DNA of 64,000 bases, from contig JAFEAF010000010.1 in the NCBI GenBank assembly GCA_018266555.1, forward strand, positions 169,889 through 233,888, read 5' to 3'. The position numbers were made by a program, and so were the translations under genes. Origin of the DNA: Bacteroidota bacterium. Lineage in GTDB: Bacteria > Bacteroidota > Bacteroidia > Chitinophagales > Chitinophagaceae. This document shows, piece by piece, positions 52,746-62,114 of this stretch (the first letter of the stretch is position 1; the number at the start of each line of letters is the position of its first letter). A model generated the notes under the pieces. It was not told the origin of the DNA. It did no database searches and saw only the letters and a program-made list of their open reading frames with translations.

Positions 52746-53153
52746 TTAAAAACTTCTGTTCTCTTTTACCCAAACAGAAATATACTCTGCTATTTCAGAA
52801 GTGGGAGTTCCGGGAGCAAATAATTTTCCAACACCCATTTCATTCAATTGTTTCATTTCATCTTCAGGAATGATACCTCCACCGGTAAGTAATACATCAT
52901 TCATTCCGTTTTCTTTCAGCAATTCAAGTACTTTGGGAAACACCGTCATCTGTGCGCCACTCAGGATACTGATTCCGATAGCATCCACATCTTCCTGCAA
53001 AGCTGCTGCTACAACCATTTCAGGCGTTTGCCTGAGCCCTGTATAGATCACTTCCATTCCTGCATCACGTAAGGCTGTTGCGATCACTTTGGCACCACGG
53101 TCATGTCCATCTAAACCAACTTTGGCAACTAAAACACGAATGGGTCTTTTCAT
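52746..53153 (-). CDS. Free-standing cobalamin-binding subunit of an acyl-CoA mutase
   Basis: 135 residues, a single B12-binding domain. The signature DxHxxG is GLDGHDRG (Asp15, His17, Gly20), where His17 would be the lower cobalt ligand. SILSGAQM and [12 protein letters not shown] are the other two family blocks. It matches the C-terminal domain of methylmalonyl-CoA mutase, but as a separate chain, as in two-chain acyl-CoA mutases. The catalytic TIM-barrel chain is not in this window. It is cotranscribed with the enoyl-CoA hydratase gene. Confidence 0.9.
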   Translation of the reverse strand: MKRPIRVLVAKVGLDGHDRGAKVIATALRDAGMEVIYTGLRQTPEMVVAAALQEDVDAIGISILSGAQMTVFPKVLELLKENGMNDVLLTGGGIIPEDEMKQLNEMGVGKLFAPGTPTSEIAEYISVWVKENRSF

Positions 53154-53186
53154 AAAATCTTTTCAGATTCAAAAATAATCAATCTA

Positions 53187-54734
53187 TCAACGCTGAAATT
53201 TACTTTTCAATTGAGCCACTCCTCTTGTTACAATACTATTCAGTGAATCGTTCGCATGTTCGAATAAAATAATTTTCATTCCATTTTCCCGGAATAAAGG
53301 TATATGGATCGAATCCTTTACGGTTACTCTTTCAAATTGCTGAAATACGATGTCGTCTTTATCGGGCTTAGTGTGTCCTACCAGTATCAGGTTTTTAATA
53401 TCATATTTATCAGGCATCCATAACAGAAAAGAGGCATTGTCGCTATACACTTCAGGCAAACCTGCTTCTTTCCGGTAATAATTTAAAGCACCTGCTGAAA
53501 AATATCCTCTGCAATAAACAAAAGTTTTATCTCTTTCATCAGCAGCTAAACTGTTATATACCGCACCTGCTTTCATGGCCAGCTCTTTCCATCCCATCAT
53601 ATCGGCAAAATCCTGTGGCAGCGGATGTATCTGCTGATCTTCCCATTTAAAACTTCCGGTTTTATTCAGCCCGGTTTTTTCATAATATTTCACAAGGGTT
53701 TGTGGTTTTGCCAACGGCATAGTCAAAGGCATACCAAATATTCCAAGTGAAAAAGAAAATACCAGCATCGCATACCGGGTCCATCGTAAACGAACAGAAG
53801 TCGCTTTTTCTAACTGGTAAGCCCCAAAAGCAAATAACACCGGGTAAACTCCTAATGCATAGTAGTCTTTACCTCGTAATACAATCAATAATAAAATAAC
53901 AAATAAATAAGACCATCCTACAAAACGGGATGTTTCCCCATGTGCAAAAAACAAAACATAGATCAGTCCGGTAATCCAGATAAATACACAAGGAAAGTTC
54001 ATCATCAGCTGGCTTTTGAGAAAACCTGAGGCATCATTATATTTTAATTGTTCCTGTTGCAATTCGTCCATGTGCGTTATGACCGGAAAACGATGATTGT
54101 ATTGCCAGATAATATTGGGCAGGAATATAAAAAAAGCAATGAGCGAAGCGTAATAAAAATGTTTATTAGTAAAAACTGTTCTGTGTTTTGTCAATAGAAT
54201 GGATACAAGAATACTTACTGTAAAAAAAGCTACAGAATATTTGCTCATCATACCCAGCCCTGTAGCGATACCAAACCAGTAAAGCCATTTATTTTTTTTG
54301 GTTTGTACAAACCGGATCAGGGTAAATGCAATCAGCGTCCAGAAAAAAACATCGAGAAAGTTGGGCATAAAAAGAAAAAATAACCTCATATAACCATCCA
54401 GAATAAAAGGGAGCCAGCCCAGAATCAGGGCAAAAGTTTTTCCACCTAATGAAAGAATAATCTTACCGGCTAATAGAAAAGTAAATGCTCCAAACAAATC
54501 GGGCCAAATTCTGATCCAAAACATACCGGCGCCAAATAAATTGCTGATCCAGGCAAATACACTCAGCAGAGGCGGTACTTCCATAAAACCCCAGCTCATA
54601 TGATGCGCTTCTGCCAGGTACAGGTATTCATCACGATGAAGCTGATAAAAACTATTTTGCAGGAAAAATGGCAGAATAATTTTTATTAAAACAAGGATAT
54701 ATAAGAGTTGCTGTAAATATTTTTCCGGCTTCAT
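53187..54734 (-). CDS. GT39/ArnT-like membrane glycosyltransferase
   Basis: 515 residues with about ten membrane helices, followed by a ~130-residue periplasmic C-terminal part. The first external loop HRDEYLYLAEAHHMSWGFMEVPPLL contains the acidic pair typical of PMT/ArnT lipid-linked-sugar transferases. SKYSVAFFTVSILVSILL and FFIFLPNIIWQYNHRFP match the family. It probably moves a sugar from a polyprenyl phosphate to an unknown acceptor outside the membrane. The gene is 33 bp upstream of the B12-binding gene and divergent from the aldo/keto reductase (45 bp apart). Confidence 0.85.
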   Translation of the reverse strand: MKPEKYLQQLLYILVLIKIILPFFLQNSFYQLHRDEYLYLAEAHHMSWGFMEVPPLLSVFAWISNLFGAGMFWIRIWPDLFGAFTFLLAGKIILSLGGKTFALILGWLPFILDGYMRLFFLFMPNFLDVFFWTLIAFTLIRFVQTKKNKWLYWFGIATGLGMMSKYSVAFFTVSILVSILLTKHRTVFTNKHFYYASLIAFFIFLPNIIWQYNHRFPVITHMDELQQEQLKYNDASGFLKSQLMMNFPCVFIWITGLIYVLFFAHGETSRFVGWSYLFVILLLIVLRGKDYYALGVYPVLFAFGAYQLEKATSVRLRWTRYAMLVFSFSLGIFGMPLTMPLAKPQTLVKYYEKTGLNKTGSFKWEDQQIHPLPQDFADMMGWKELAMKAGAVYNSLAADERDKTFVYCRGYFSAGALNYYRKEAGLPEVYSDNASFLLWMPDKYDIKNLILVGHTKPDKDDIVFQQFERVTVKDSIHIPLFRENGMKIILFEHANDSLNSIVTRGVAQLKSKFQR

Positions 54735-54779
54735 ATAGTTTCAAGATAAATCTTTTAAATGTAATCTATAAATTACAGC

Positions 54780-55769
54780 ATGAAATACAGACAATTCGGT
54801 AATACAGATTTGCTGGTTAGTGAAATCGGATTCGGCTCCTGGGCTATTGGTGGTGGTGCTATGATCGGAAGTACGGCAATAGGCTGGGGCGATGTAGATG
54901 ATGAAATTTCTAAAAAAGCTATTCATCGTTCATTAGATCTCGGGATAAATTTTTTTGATACAGCCGATATTTATGGGTTGGGGCATTCTGAAGAAATATT
55001 AGGATCACTCATCGGAAATAAGAAGGAAATTCTGATTGCAACCAAAGCAGGAAATGTTTCAAGAAATAACCAATTTACAGTAGATTATACTAAAGAGTAT
55101 ATTCTGAAAGCCTGTGAAAATAGTTTGAGAAGATTGAAAAGAAATGAAATTGATTATTACCAGTTGCATACCGCAAGAGTGGATCATTTAAAAAACGGTG
55201 AATGTACAGACGCCATGCAGCAATTGGTGAAAGAAGGTAAGATTCGTTATTGGGGATTATCATTGAACACTTTTGAGCCGGAAACCGAAACAGAATATAT
55301 GCTGCAAAATAATCTGGGAAAAGGATTTCAATTGGTGTTAAACCTGCTGAATCAAAAATCATTGCCAGGAATCAGGGCAGCCGCAAAAAATGGTTATGGT
55401 ATTATAGCAAGAATGCCCTTGCAATTTGGATTGCTGACCGGGAAATTTGATAAAGAAGTTTCTTTCTCAGAAAATGATCATCGTAAAACACGATTGGTGC
55501 CCGAAGTAATAAATACTGCAAACAGGGCTTTGCAACCCGTCTGGGATTTATGCAAAAAATATTCTGTAAACAAAACTCAGCTTGCTTTAAGTTATATATT
55601 AAGTTATCCGGAAGTTTCTACAGTGATTCCGGGTATCAGGACGGCTGCGCATGCTGATGCCAATACGTCAGGACTGATTCAGTTGGATACTGATGATATG
55701 AAGTTGATAGAAGAGCTTGGCAGAAATGAATTCGTTTCAGTAATGGAGTTAATAAAGAAACAAGGTTAA
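54780..55769 (+). CDS. Aldo/keto reductase
   Basis: 329 residues, NADPH-dependent TIM barrel. The tetrad is visible: Asp and Tyr in FFDTADIYGLGHSEE (~58-72), Lys in ILIATKAGNV (~85) and His in YYQLHTARVD (~123). IIARMPLQFGLLTGKF and VIPGIRTAAHADANT are cofactor-binding parts. The substrate is not known. Its stop codon overlaps the convergent gltX stop by three bases, so the two genes share their ends. Confidence 0.93.
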   Translation: MKYRQFGNTDLLVSEIGFGSWAIGGGAMIGSTAIGWGDVDDEISKKAIHRSLDLGINFFDTADIYGLGHSEEILGSLIGNKKEILIATKAGNVSRNNQFTVDYTKEYILKACENSLRRLKRNEIDYYQLHTARVDHLKNGECTDAMQQLVKEGKIRYWGLSLNTFEPETETEYMLQNNLGKGFQLVLNLLNQKSLPGIRAAAKNGYGIIARMPLQFGLLTGKFDKEVSFSENDHRKTRLVPEVINTANRALQPVWDLCKKYSVNKTQLALSYILSYPEVSTVIPGIRTAAHADANTSGLIQLDTDDMKLIEELGRNEFVSVMELIKKQG

Positions 55770-57286
55770 AAAATGGTTAGTGCTTTTTTGATTCTTTGAA
55801 TAGTGTTATCCTTTCCTAAAATCGCAGCGATGTCAAAAACTCCCGGGCCGAATTTTCCTCCTACGAGCATGATTCGGAAGGTGGATAATACTTCACCCGG
55901 CTTAATTTTATTTGCTGCTGCGATTTCTTTAAAATTTGTTTCCAGAACGGTTGCACTCCAGTCAGTATTCAACTCATAATTCCGGATAATTTCTGAAAAA
56001 AATAATTTTTTTGATTCACCCCATTTTGGTTGTACAGAAGTAAGGTCATATTGATCAGGCGTTCTAAAAAAGAAAACTGATTGATCATAAAAGTCTGTAA
56101 GCAATGTACAGCGGTCTTTTACCAGGCTGATTACCTTATCCAGGAGTTGATCATCAATTTCAGCAATACTTTTTTCAACTAAAATATTTCTGACAGCTGG
56201 CTTCAGATCCTGTGACTCTTTTCTCTTTATCCATTCATGATTGAACCATTTTGCTTTTTCATAATCAAATTTAGCTCCGCCGCTATGAACCCGTTCCATT
56301 GAAAATCTTTGGATCAGCTCTTCTTTGGTAAAAATTTCCTGTTCCGTTCCATCGTTCCATCCCAAAAGAGCCAGGAAATTAATAAAGGCTTCAGGTAAGA
56401 ACCCTTTTTCTTTAAAACCTTCAGTCATCTCTCCGTTTTTCGGATCGTTCCAGTTCATTGCAAAAACAGGAAAACCGAATTGGGCTCCATCTCTTTTACT
56501 CAATTTTCCATTCGGGCCCAGAATCAATGGCAAATGCGCCCATTGAGGCATTTCTTTTTTCCAACCTAAATATTTCCATAATAAAATGTGAACCGGTGCT
56601 GAAGAAAGCCATTCCTCACCCCGGAAAGCATGAGTGATTTTCATTAAATAATCATCCACTACTACTGCCAAATGATAAGTCGGCATGCCATCAGCTTTCA
56701 GCAAAACTTTATCATCCACCAGCGACGTATCAAAATGTATTTCACCCCGGATCATATCATTAAATGAAACCAATTCTTTTTCAGGCATTTTAATCCTTAT
56801 CACATAAGGTATTTCCTCACTTATAAATCTTCTCACTTCATCCTCACCTAAAGTCAAAGAATTTTTCATTTTATTTCTAAGCTCATGATCGTATTGTGGA
56901 GAAGGATTTTTTCCTGTTTTAAAATCCTGACGCATTTTTTCCAGTTCTTCCGGTGTATCAAATGCATAATAAGCAAAGCCATCCGCTACAAGCTGTTCAG
57001 CATATTTGCGGTAGATTTCTTTTCTTTCACTTTGGCGATAAGGCCCATAATTTCCTCTGTGAATCGGGCTTTCATCAGGCTCAAGCCCGGCCCATTTCAG
57101 GCAATCAAAAATGTATCGTTCAGCGCCGGTAACAAAACGGCTTTGGTCGGTATCTTCAATACGAAGTATAAAATCCCCTTTATTTTGTTTTGCAAATAGA
57201 TAATTATACAATACAGTTCTCATACCACCCAAATGAAGGCCGCCGGTAGGAGAGGGAGCAAAACGTACTCGAACTTTTTTTTCCAT
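55766..57286 (-). CDS. gltX: Glutamyl-tRNA synthetase
   Basis: 506 residues, class I synthetase. It begins MEKKVRVRFAPSPTGGLHLGGMRTVLYN; GLHLGG is the HIGH motif. KLSKRDGAQFGF is the KMSKS equivalent (~residue 260). It charges tRNA-Glu, which also feeds the C5 heme route through HemA. ATG 57286 is used, as the longer frame to 57343 adds residues before the conserved start. The upstream gap contains degenerate TCTTG-rich repeats. Confidence 0.96.
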   Translation of the reverse strand: MEKKVRVRFAPSPTGGLHLGGMRTVLYNYLFAKQNKGDFILRIEDTDQSRFVTGAERYIFDCLKWAGLEPDESPIHRGNYGPYRQSERKEIYRKYAEQLVADGFAYYAFDTPEELEKMRQDFKTGKNPSPQYDHELRNKMKNSLTLGEDEVRRFISEEIPYVIRIKMPEKELVSFNDMIRGEIHFDTSLVDDKVLLKADGMPTYHLAVVVDDYLMKITHAFRGEEWLSSAPVHILLWKYLGWKKEMPQWAHLPLILGPNGKLSKRDGAQFGFPVFAMNWNDPKNGEMTEGFKEKGFLPEAFINFLALLGWNDGTEQEIFTKEELIQRFSMERVHSGGAKFDYEKAKWFNHEWIKRKESQDLKPAVRNILVEKSIAEIDDQLLDKVISLVKDRCTLLTDFYDQSVFFFRTPDQYDLTSVQPKWGESKKLFFSEIIRNYELNTDWSATVLETNFKEIAAANKIKPGEVLSTFRIMLVGGKFGPGVFDIAAILGKDNTIQRIKKALTIF

Positions 57287-57390
57287 AGAAAGCAAAGATA
57301 AGATGGAAGGGAAAAGGCGCAAGTTAGAAAACTGGAGACACAAGAATCTGTAAGACAGGCGGAAATTGTCAGGTAAAAATTTAGTTATTT

Positions 57391-57460
57391 GTCAAGATTT
57401 TTTTTCTTGTATCTTGACTTTGATGCCTGATCTCTTTTTTCTTGAATCTTGTATCTTGCG
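57391..57460. repeat. Degenerate TCTTG-rich repeats upstream of the deacetylase gene
   Basis: Units like TCTTGTATCTTGACTTTG and TCTTGAATCTTGTATCTTG recur within 70 bp in the gltX/deacetylase divergent gap. It looks like a decayed low-complexity tandem array. No regulatory role can be shown. Confidence 0.4.
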
Positions 57461-57465
57461 TTTGT

Positions 57466-58107
57466 ATGAGATATTTTGTAAAAACTCCCTGGCTTCTAAA
57501 AAAAATATTTTCTTCCTTCTGCTGGAGTGTAGACACCCGGGAAAAAATATTGTATCTCACATTTGATGACGGGCCGCACCCTACTGTCACTTCATTTGTT
57601 CTGGATGAACTGAAGAAACATAATGCTAATGCTACTTTTTTTTGTATTGGTAAAAATGTAATTACTTATCCGGAAATATATAAAAGAATTTTAGACGAAG
57701 GTCATATTGTGGGTAATCATACTCATAACCATCTAAACGGATGGAAAAATAAAAGCAGGGTTTATTTGAGTGATGTAAACAAAGCTTCCGGATATATAGA
57801 TTCATCACTTTTTCGTCCACCTTATGGAAAAATAAAAATCTCGCAGTCCAGGAAACTTCCTTCAGCAATGAAAAAAACAAATACAAAAATTGTGATGTGG
57901 GATGTATTGAGTGGGGATTTTGACCTTGGAATATCCCCACAACATTGTGCGGATAATGTATTGCGTTATGCAAGACCCGGGTCAATTATTGTTTTTCATG
58001 ATAGTAGTAAAGCATATCCCAGAATTAAGCATGCTTTGCCGGAAACTTTAAAATTTTTTGGAGAAAAAGGATATCATTTTCATTCATTACAAGCTTTGGT
58101 TAAATAG
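57466..58107 (+). CDS. Polysaccharide deacetylase (NodB domain)
   Basis: 213 residues, CE4 family. The motifs are in order: TFDDGPHPTVT (motif 1, catalytic Asp and metal Asp), HTHNHLNGW (motif 2, two metal histidines), RPPYGKI (motif 3), WDVLSGDFD (motif 4) and VFHDS (motif 5). It removes N- or O-acetyl groups from cell-wall or chitin-like polymers. ATG 57466 (MRYFVKTPWLL) is preferred to the frame start at 57442. A short hydrophobic N-terminus suggests membrane attachment or export; no lipobox is seen. Confidence 0.9.
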   Translation: MRYFVKTPWLLKKIFSSFCWSVDTREKILYLTFDDGPHPTVTSFVLDELKKHNANATFFCIGKNVITYPEIYKRILDEGHIVGNHTHNHLNGWKNKSRVYLSDVNKASGYIDSSLFRPPYGKIKISQSRKLPSAMKKTNTKIVMWDVLSGDFDLGISPQHCADNVLRYARPGSIIVFHDSSKAYPRIKHALPETLKFFGEKGYHFHSLQALVK

Positions 58108-58183
58108 TCTTACTTCAATATTTTGATGAGGAATGTAACTTATGATGTTGATTAATAGCTTGGATATCAGCCTAAAAAAGTTA

Positions 58184-58213
58184 GGGCCTGGGTAGAAACC
58201 CTGGCCCGTTTTT
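58184..58213 (+). terminator. Intrinsic terminator after the deacetylase gene
   Basis: GGGCCTGGGT, loop AGAA, then ACCCTGGCCC (one T-T mismatch), followed by GTTTTT. Confidence 0.75.
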
Positions 58214-58259
58214 AATCCGTACCCTATGAAAACTGGTTTAAAGGTATAATTTTTTTTAA

Positions 58260-59192
58260 TTAATGCAAACTTATTTGCCGTTTTACCCCGTTTACAGTAG
58301 CAGTGGCTATATCGTCGCAGTTTCCATTTCCATAATCAAGGTACCCGGTCCATGTATTGTTTGTATTTGCAGAAGCACGGTCAATTTTGACTGTCCCCTG
58401 TGTAATCCAACGACATGCAAATGTTTTAACCAGGGGTGTCGTAATTGTTGATTGCCAGGCTACCAGCAAATTCCCCCTTTGAGCACGACCATTTGCGTAA
58501 CCCTCAATCTGAAATACATCGTCCTTAGGAATAGTGGGGGTAACTAAACCCTCAGTTTGTGTTATTGTTTTATGGCTGTTCCATTCTACATAATTCCCAT
58601 CAGGCGTACTGATTTTTCCTTCAGTTATATCAATTTTATATTGTTTTGTGGGAGGCGTACTATTCTGAGAGCTTGAGTTCATTATTGTAGCGGTGCCCTC
58701 AATTTTTATATTATCTATATAATAGTTTTCAAAAGTAGTGGTTGAAATTGCACCCGGAATTGTTAATCGGTTACTATAATCAATAATAATTCTTCCTTTC
58801 CGGGTATGGCCATCAGAAGGGCGACTGCAACCAGCAGTTCCAAAATCAATGGCAATTTTTACCGGGAAAAAATTTGAGGTATTTGAATGGGTAATTGTAA
58901 CAGTAGCGCAGGGTGGTAATGAATCCAACCGGTAAAAACTGTTTCCCGGTTCGGGGCGCCCAAAGATTCCGGTGCCCCCTATGCCTACATCATTATTTGC
59001 GCCCATGGCATTATCAAAAACGTCATTGAAAGCCGTTTCACCCTGAGCCTCCGCTTCCACAGATGTAAAGGATACATCTTGTTGTTGCTGATCGGTTGCG
59101 GTACTTTTTTCTTTAGAACATGATCCAATGGTAAGTAATGATAGAATAAAAGCAGGAACAATTAAGGATAGCAGGCTAAAGCTCAGTTTCAT
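58260..59192 (-). CDS. Hypothetical lipoprotein
   Basis: 310 residues. A signal peptide ends in a lipobox-like LTIGSC with Cys25. A serine/glutamine-rich linker follows, then a beta-rich body: RPEPGNSFYRLDSLPPCATVTI, KIAIDFGTAGCSRPSDGHTRKGRIII. The C-terminus has GYLDYGNGNCDDIATATVNG. Paired cysteines suggest a periplasmic disulfide-bonded fold. I do not recognise a named family. It stands alone between the deacetylase gene (convergent) and tatD (divergent). Confidence 0.7.
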   Translation of the reverse strand: MKLSFSLLSLIVPAFILSLLTIGSCSKEKSTATDQQQQDVSFTSVEAEAQGETAFNDVFDNAMGANNDVGIGGTGIFGRPEPGNSFYRLDSLPPCATVTITHSNTSNFFPVKIAIDFGTAGCSRPSDGHTRKGRIIIDYSNRLTIPGAISTTTFENYYIDNIKIEGTATIMNSSSQNSTPPTKQYKIDITEGKISTPDGNYVEWNSHKTITQTEGLVTPTIPKDDVFQIEGYANGRAQRGNLLVAWQSTITTPLVKTFACRWITQGTVKIDRASANTNNTWTGYLDYGNGNCDDIATATVNGVKRQISLH

Positions 59193-59307
59193 AACAATTG
59201 TTTTGGGTATATAAACAATTTAACGGTAATTGGAAGGTTTTTATTGATTTAGGTTTAAGTGTTTATTAAGAATTTTGCTCAGTTTTGCCGGGAAATTAAT
59301 TAATAAA

Positions 59308-60075
59308 ATGGCACTGATTGATACACATTCACATATTTATCTCAGCGAATTTGACAATGACAGAACCTCTATGCTTGATAGAGCTGAGAAGGAATCAATA
59401 ACAAAGATACTCATGCCGGCCATTGATACCGGTACACACAAATATATGTTACAATCCGAGCATAAATTTCCCAACCTTTGTTTGTCAATGATGGGGCTGC
59501 ATCCCTGCTCTGTAAAGGAAGATTATCAAAATGAACTACAGGTAGTCCATGATTTTTTAATTAAACGAAAATTTATTGCTATAGGAGAAACCGGCCTCGA
59601 TTTTTATTGGGATCTTACATTTAAAGTACAACAGTATGAGGCTTTCCAAAAACAGATTGAATGGGCTTTGCATTATGATATTCCTGTTGTCATTCATTCA
59701 CGCAACTCAACAGAAGAATGTATTGCGATGATTCAAAAAAATCAAAATGGAAAATTGAAAGGAGTTTTTCATTGCTTTTCAGGAACATTGGAACAGGCTC
59801 ATCATATCATTAAACTTGGATTTTATCTTGGCATTGGCGGCGTATTGACTTTTAAAAAATCAGGCCTTGACTCAATTATAGAAAAGATTGGATTGGATCA
59901 TGTGATTTTGGAAACGGATGCTCCATACCTGGCGCCGGTGCCATTCAGGGGTAAAAGAAATGAAAGTGGTTATTTGAAATATATCGCTCAAAAAATAGCA
60001 GAAATCAAACAGAAGAAGCTTGAAGAAATATCTCAAATCACAACAAAGAATGCTCAAAATTTATTCGGGCTATAA
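59308..60075 (+). CDS. TatD-family metal-dependent deoxyribonuclease
   Basis: 255 residues from ATG 59308; the longer frame from 59275 adds unlike residues. Metal-binding motifs of the TatD barrel are DTHSHIYL (His7, His9), GETGLDFYWD, VIHSRNSTEE, FHCFSGT and ETDAPYLAPVP. TatD proteins are 3'-5' exonucleases linked to DNA repair and tRNA/peptide quality control. It is 32 bp upstream of the tRNA-Ser gene. Confidence 0.92.
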   Translation: MALIDTHSHIYLSEFDNDRTSMLDRAEKESITKILMPAIDTGTHKYMLQSEHKFPNLCLSMMGLHPCSVKEDYQNELQVVHDFLIKRKFIAIGETGLDFYWDLTFKVQQYEAFQKQIEWALHYDIPVVIHSRNSTEECIAMIQKNQNGKLKGVFHCFSGTLEQAHHIIKLGFYLGIGGVLTFKKSGLDSIIEKIGLDHVILETDAPYLAPVPFRGKRNESGYLKYIAQKIAEIKQKKLEEISQITTKNAQNLFGL

Positions 60076-60087
60076 ATTTTCAACCTG

Positions 60088-60095
60088 TATTTTTG
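60088..60095 (+). promoter_or_regulatory. -7 box for tRNA-Ser
   Basis: TATTTTTG matches TAnnTTTG and ends 12 bp before the mature tRNA 5' end. No TTTG is visible at -33. Confidence 0.4.
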
Positions 60096-60107
60096 CAACC
60101 CCGATCA

Positions 60108-60196
60108 GGAGAGGTGCTCGAGTGGTTGAAGAGGCACGCCTGGAAAGTGTGTATCCGCTGGAAGGCGGATCAAGGGTTCGAATCCCTTCCTCTCCG
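60108..60196 (+). tRNA. tRNA-Ser (anticodon GGA)
   Basis: The acceptor arms GGAGAGG and CCTCTCC pair over seven bases, with G as the discriminator at 60196. The anticodon stem CACGC/GTGTG encloses loop CTGGAAA with anticodon GGA at 60142-60144, reading UCC and UCU. A long variable arm (ATCCGCTGGAAGGCGGAT) is typical of serine tRNA, and GGTTCGAATCC is the T arm. CCA is not encoded; TAA follows. Confidence 0.95.
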
Positions 60197-60221
60197 CTAA
60201 GCTTGTAGTCCGCAGGCTTTT

Positions 60222-60677
60222 TTACCAATTGTTCATTTCTTCAGGTACAATTCTTTCAAAATCCCCTGGTTCATTTTCTTTCCAATTCGGATCATATTTT
60301 ACAAACCAGGAAATCCAGAGGCTTCTGGAAAATCGCATTAACCATGGCTGTAGCAGGATTAATAATACTGCATTAAATCCCATCCATATAAAAAAGCGGT
60401 TATCATGTAGCGATAAGCCTATGATCAACCACCATGCAATCAGGCTAAAGGCACTGATCAAAACTGTAAAGGCATAGCTTACATAGCTGGTTCCATAATA
60501 AAACCCTACTTCTATTTCAGATGGCTGCCCGCAAACAGAACAAATTTTGTTCATTTTCATATTCCTCCTCAGCTTCAGGCTTAATGGATATTCAAATAAT
60601 TTACCTTGCCTACACCGGGGACAATGACAACCAAAAACCGTGGATAAGTACCCCCGGGTTTTTACTTTTTCACTCAT
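60222..60677 (-). CDS. DUF983 membrane protein with zinc-ribbon-like cysteines
   Basis: 151 residues. The N-terminal CHCPRCRQGKLF and CSVCGQPSEIEVGFYYGTSYVSY give two CxxC pairs around a short loop, likely binding zinc. Two or three hydrophobic helices follow (~75-95, 98-115). C-terminal VKYDPNWKENEPGDF is conserved in Bacteroidota members as I recall it. The function of DUF983 is not known. It lies between tRNA-Ser and murF. Confidence 0.82.
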   Translation of the reverse strand: MSEKVKTRGYLSTVFGCHCPRCRQGKLFEYPLSLKLRRNMKMNKICSVCGQPSEIEVGFYYGTSYVSYAFTVLISAFSLIAWWLIIGLSLHDNRFFIWMGFNAVLLILLQPWLMRFSRSLWISWFVKYDPNWKENEPGDFERIVPEEMNNW

Positions 60678-60750
60678 TTTTTTTATTGAATTTTATAAAC
60701 AAATCTTAAGATAATATCTTTAAAAAATTTATTTTCTTATGTAACAGAAT

Positions 60751-62031
60751 TTATACCTCAGTTACTTTTTCCATTTGCATACTCCGGGAGCCCTTGATTA
60801 GAATAGTGTGGTTTTGAAAATGCTGTTGCTGAAACCAATTACCGGCATCTTCAGAATTTTTAAACCAACGATAAGGTGAATTTATTTTTTCAAAACCTCC
60901 ACCAACCAGAATGACGTTCGCCCATTTATATTTTTGGATTTGCTCAATAATTAATTGATGTTCCCGGGTACTATGCTCACCTAATTCTGCCATAGATCCC
61001 AGGATAAGAATTTTATCTGGAGCATGCATTTTTGCAAAATTGTCTATGGCTTGTTTCAAACTTGAAGGATTAGCATTGTATGCATCGAGTATAATCTTGT
61101 TGCTTCCTTTTTCAATCCATTGAGACCGGTTATTAGAAGGGATATAGTTTTCTATGGCCGCCCCGATTTTTTCGTCTGGGGTTTTAAAATATTTTCCAAC
61201 TGCAACCGCTGCCAGGACATTCGGTAAATTATAATCGCCCACTAAATGTGTTTGTACTGAAGATAGGGAAGTGCCTTTTTGAAATTTTATTTTCAAAAAT
61301 GGCTCACTTTCTATGGTTATACCTTCTAATTCTGCATTGTGGGTTCCGTAAGTAATGATTTTTGTAATTCCTTTGCTCATTTCCTGCAAATAATTGTAGT
61401 CCCACATAATGAATGCAGTTCCATTTATTACTTTTAAATGATCATACAGTTCACCTTTTCCTTTTCTTACACCTTCTTCACTGCCAAAGCCCTCGAGGTG
61501 TGCTTTTCCGCAATTGGTGATAATGCCATGAGTGGGTAAAGCGATGTTACAATACGATGCAATCTCTCCAATATGGTTAGCACCCATTTCCACCACAGCA
61601 AGTTCAGCATCGGGTTTTATTTTTAGTAAAGTCAATGGAATTCCAATATGATTATTCAGGTTGCCTTCTGTTGTATATGTTTTGTATGTGGTAGATAAAA
61701 CGGTATGAATAAGCTCTTTAGTAGTAGTCTTTCCATTGCTGCCGGTGATTGCTAAAAACGGAATTGTGAACTGTTGACGATGATGTTTTGCTAATTGTTG
61801 AAGTGTGGTAAGCACATCATCAGCTAAAATTGTTTTTCCCGGTATTTCAAATTCTTTTTCGTCAATTACAGCAAAAGCTGCTCCGGATTCTATTGCTTTT
61901 TTAGCAAAATGGTTTCCATTGAAATTACCACCTTTCAAAGCAAAAAAGAGGTCGCCTGGTTTTAGTTTCCTCGTATCCGTTTGGATAGAGGAAAATTGCC
62001 TGTAAATTTTATAAAGCTCTTCGGGATGCAT
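60751..62031 (-). CDS. murF: UDP-N-acetylmuramoyl-tripeptide--D-alanyl-D-alanine ligase
   Basis: 426 residues from ATG 62031; a TTG upstream overlaps the terminator hairpin and is rejected. Adds D-Ala-D-Ala to the UDP-muramyl tripeptide. P-loop GITGSNGKTTTKEL-like block (AITGSNGKTTTKE), IITNCGKAHLEGFGS and LDAYNANPSSLKQAI are all standard. It is the canonical MurF of the window, unlike the diverged N-terminal half of the 24704-27184 fusion. It is just downstream of gldJ on the same strand. Confidence 0.94.
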   Translation of the reverse strand: MHPEELYKIYRQFSSIQTDTRKLKPGDLFFALKGGNFNGNHFAKKAIESGAAFAVIDEKEFEIPGKTILADDVLTTLQQLAKHHRQQFTIPFLAITGSNGKTTTKELIHTVLSTTYKTYTTEGNLNNHIGIPLTLLKIKPDAELAVVEMGANHIGEIASYCNIALPTHGIITNCGKAHLEGFGSEEGVRKGKGELYDHLKVINGTAFIMWDYNYLQEMSKGITKIITYGTHNAELEGITIESEPFLKIKFQKGTSLSSVQTHLVGDYNLPNVLAAVAVGKYFKTPDEKIGAAIENYIPSNNRSQWIEKGSNKIILDAYNANPSSLKQAIDNFAKMHAPDKILILGSMAELGEHSTREHQLIIEQIQKYKWANVILVGGGFEKINSPYRWFKNSEDAGNWFQQQHFQNHTILIKGSRSMQMEKVTEV

Positions 62032-62060
62032 ATCTGCAAAATTAAGAGGCAGGACGAACA

Positions 62061-62091
62061 AATAACCCCGGTAACAATTACCGGGGTTATT
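62061..62091 (-). terminator. Strong hairpin between gldJ and murF
   Basis: AATAACCCCGGTAA pairs with TTACCGGGGTTATT (14-bp perfect stem, loop of 3 nt), 23 bp after the gldJ stop on the minus strand and 29 bp before the murF start. Confidence 0.75.
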
Positions 62092-62114
62092 GAAGATTAT
62101 AAAAACAAATACAA

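Noticed and set aside
57350-57372. CTGT...ACAGGCGG...CAGG region as a type B element
   Set aside because: Arms do not pair convincingly and the spacing differs from the clear copies.
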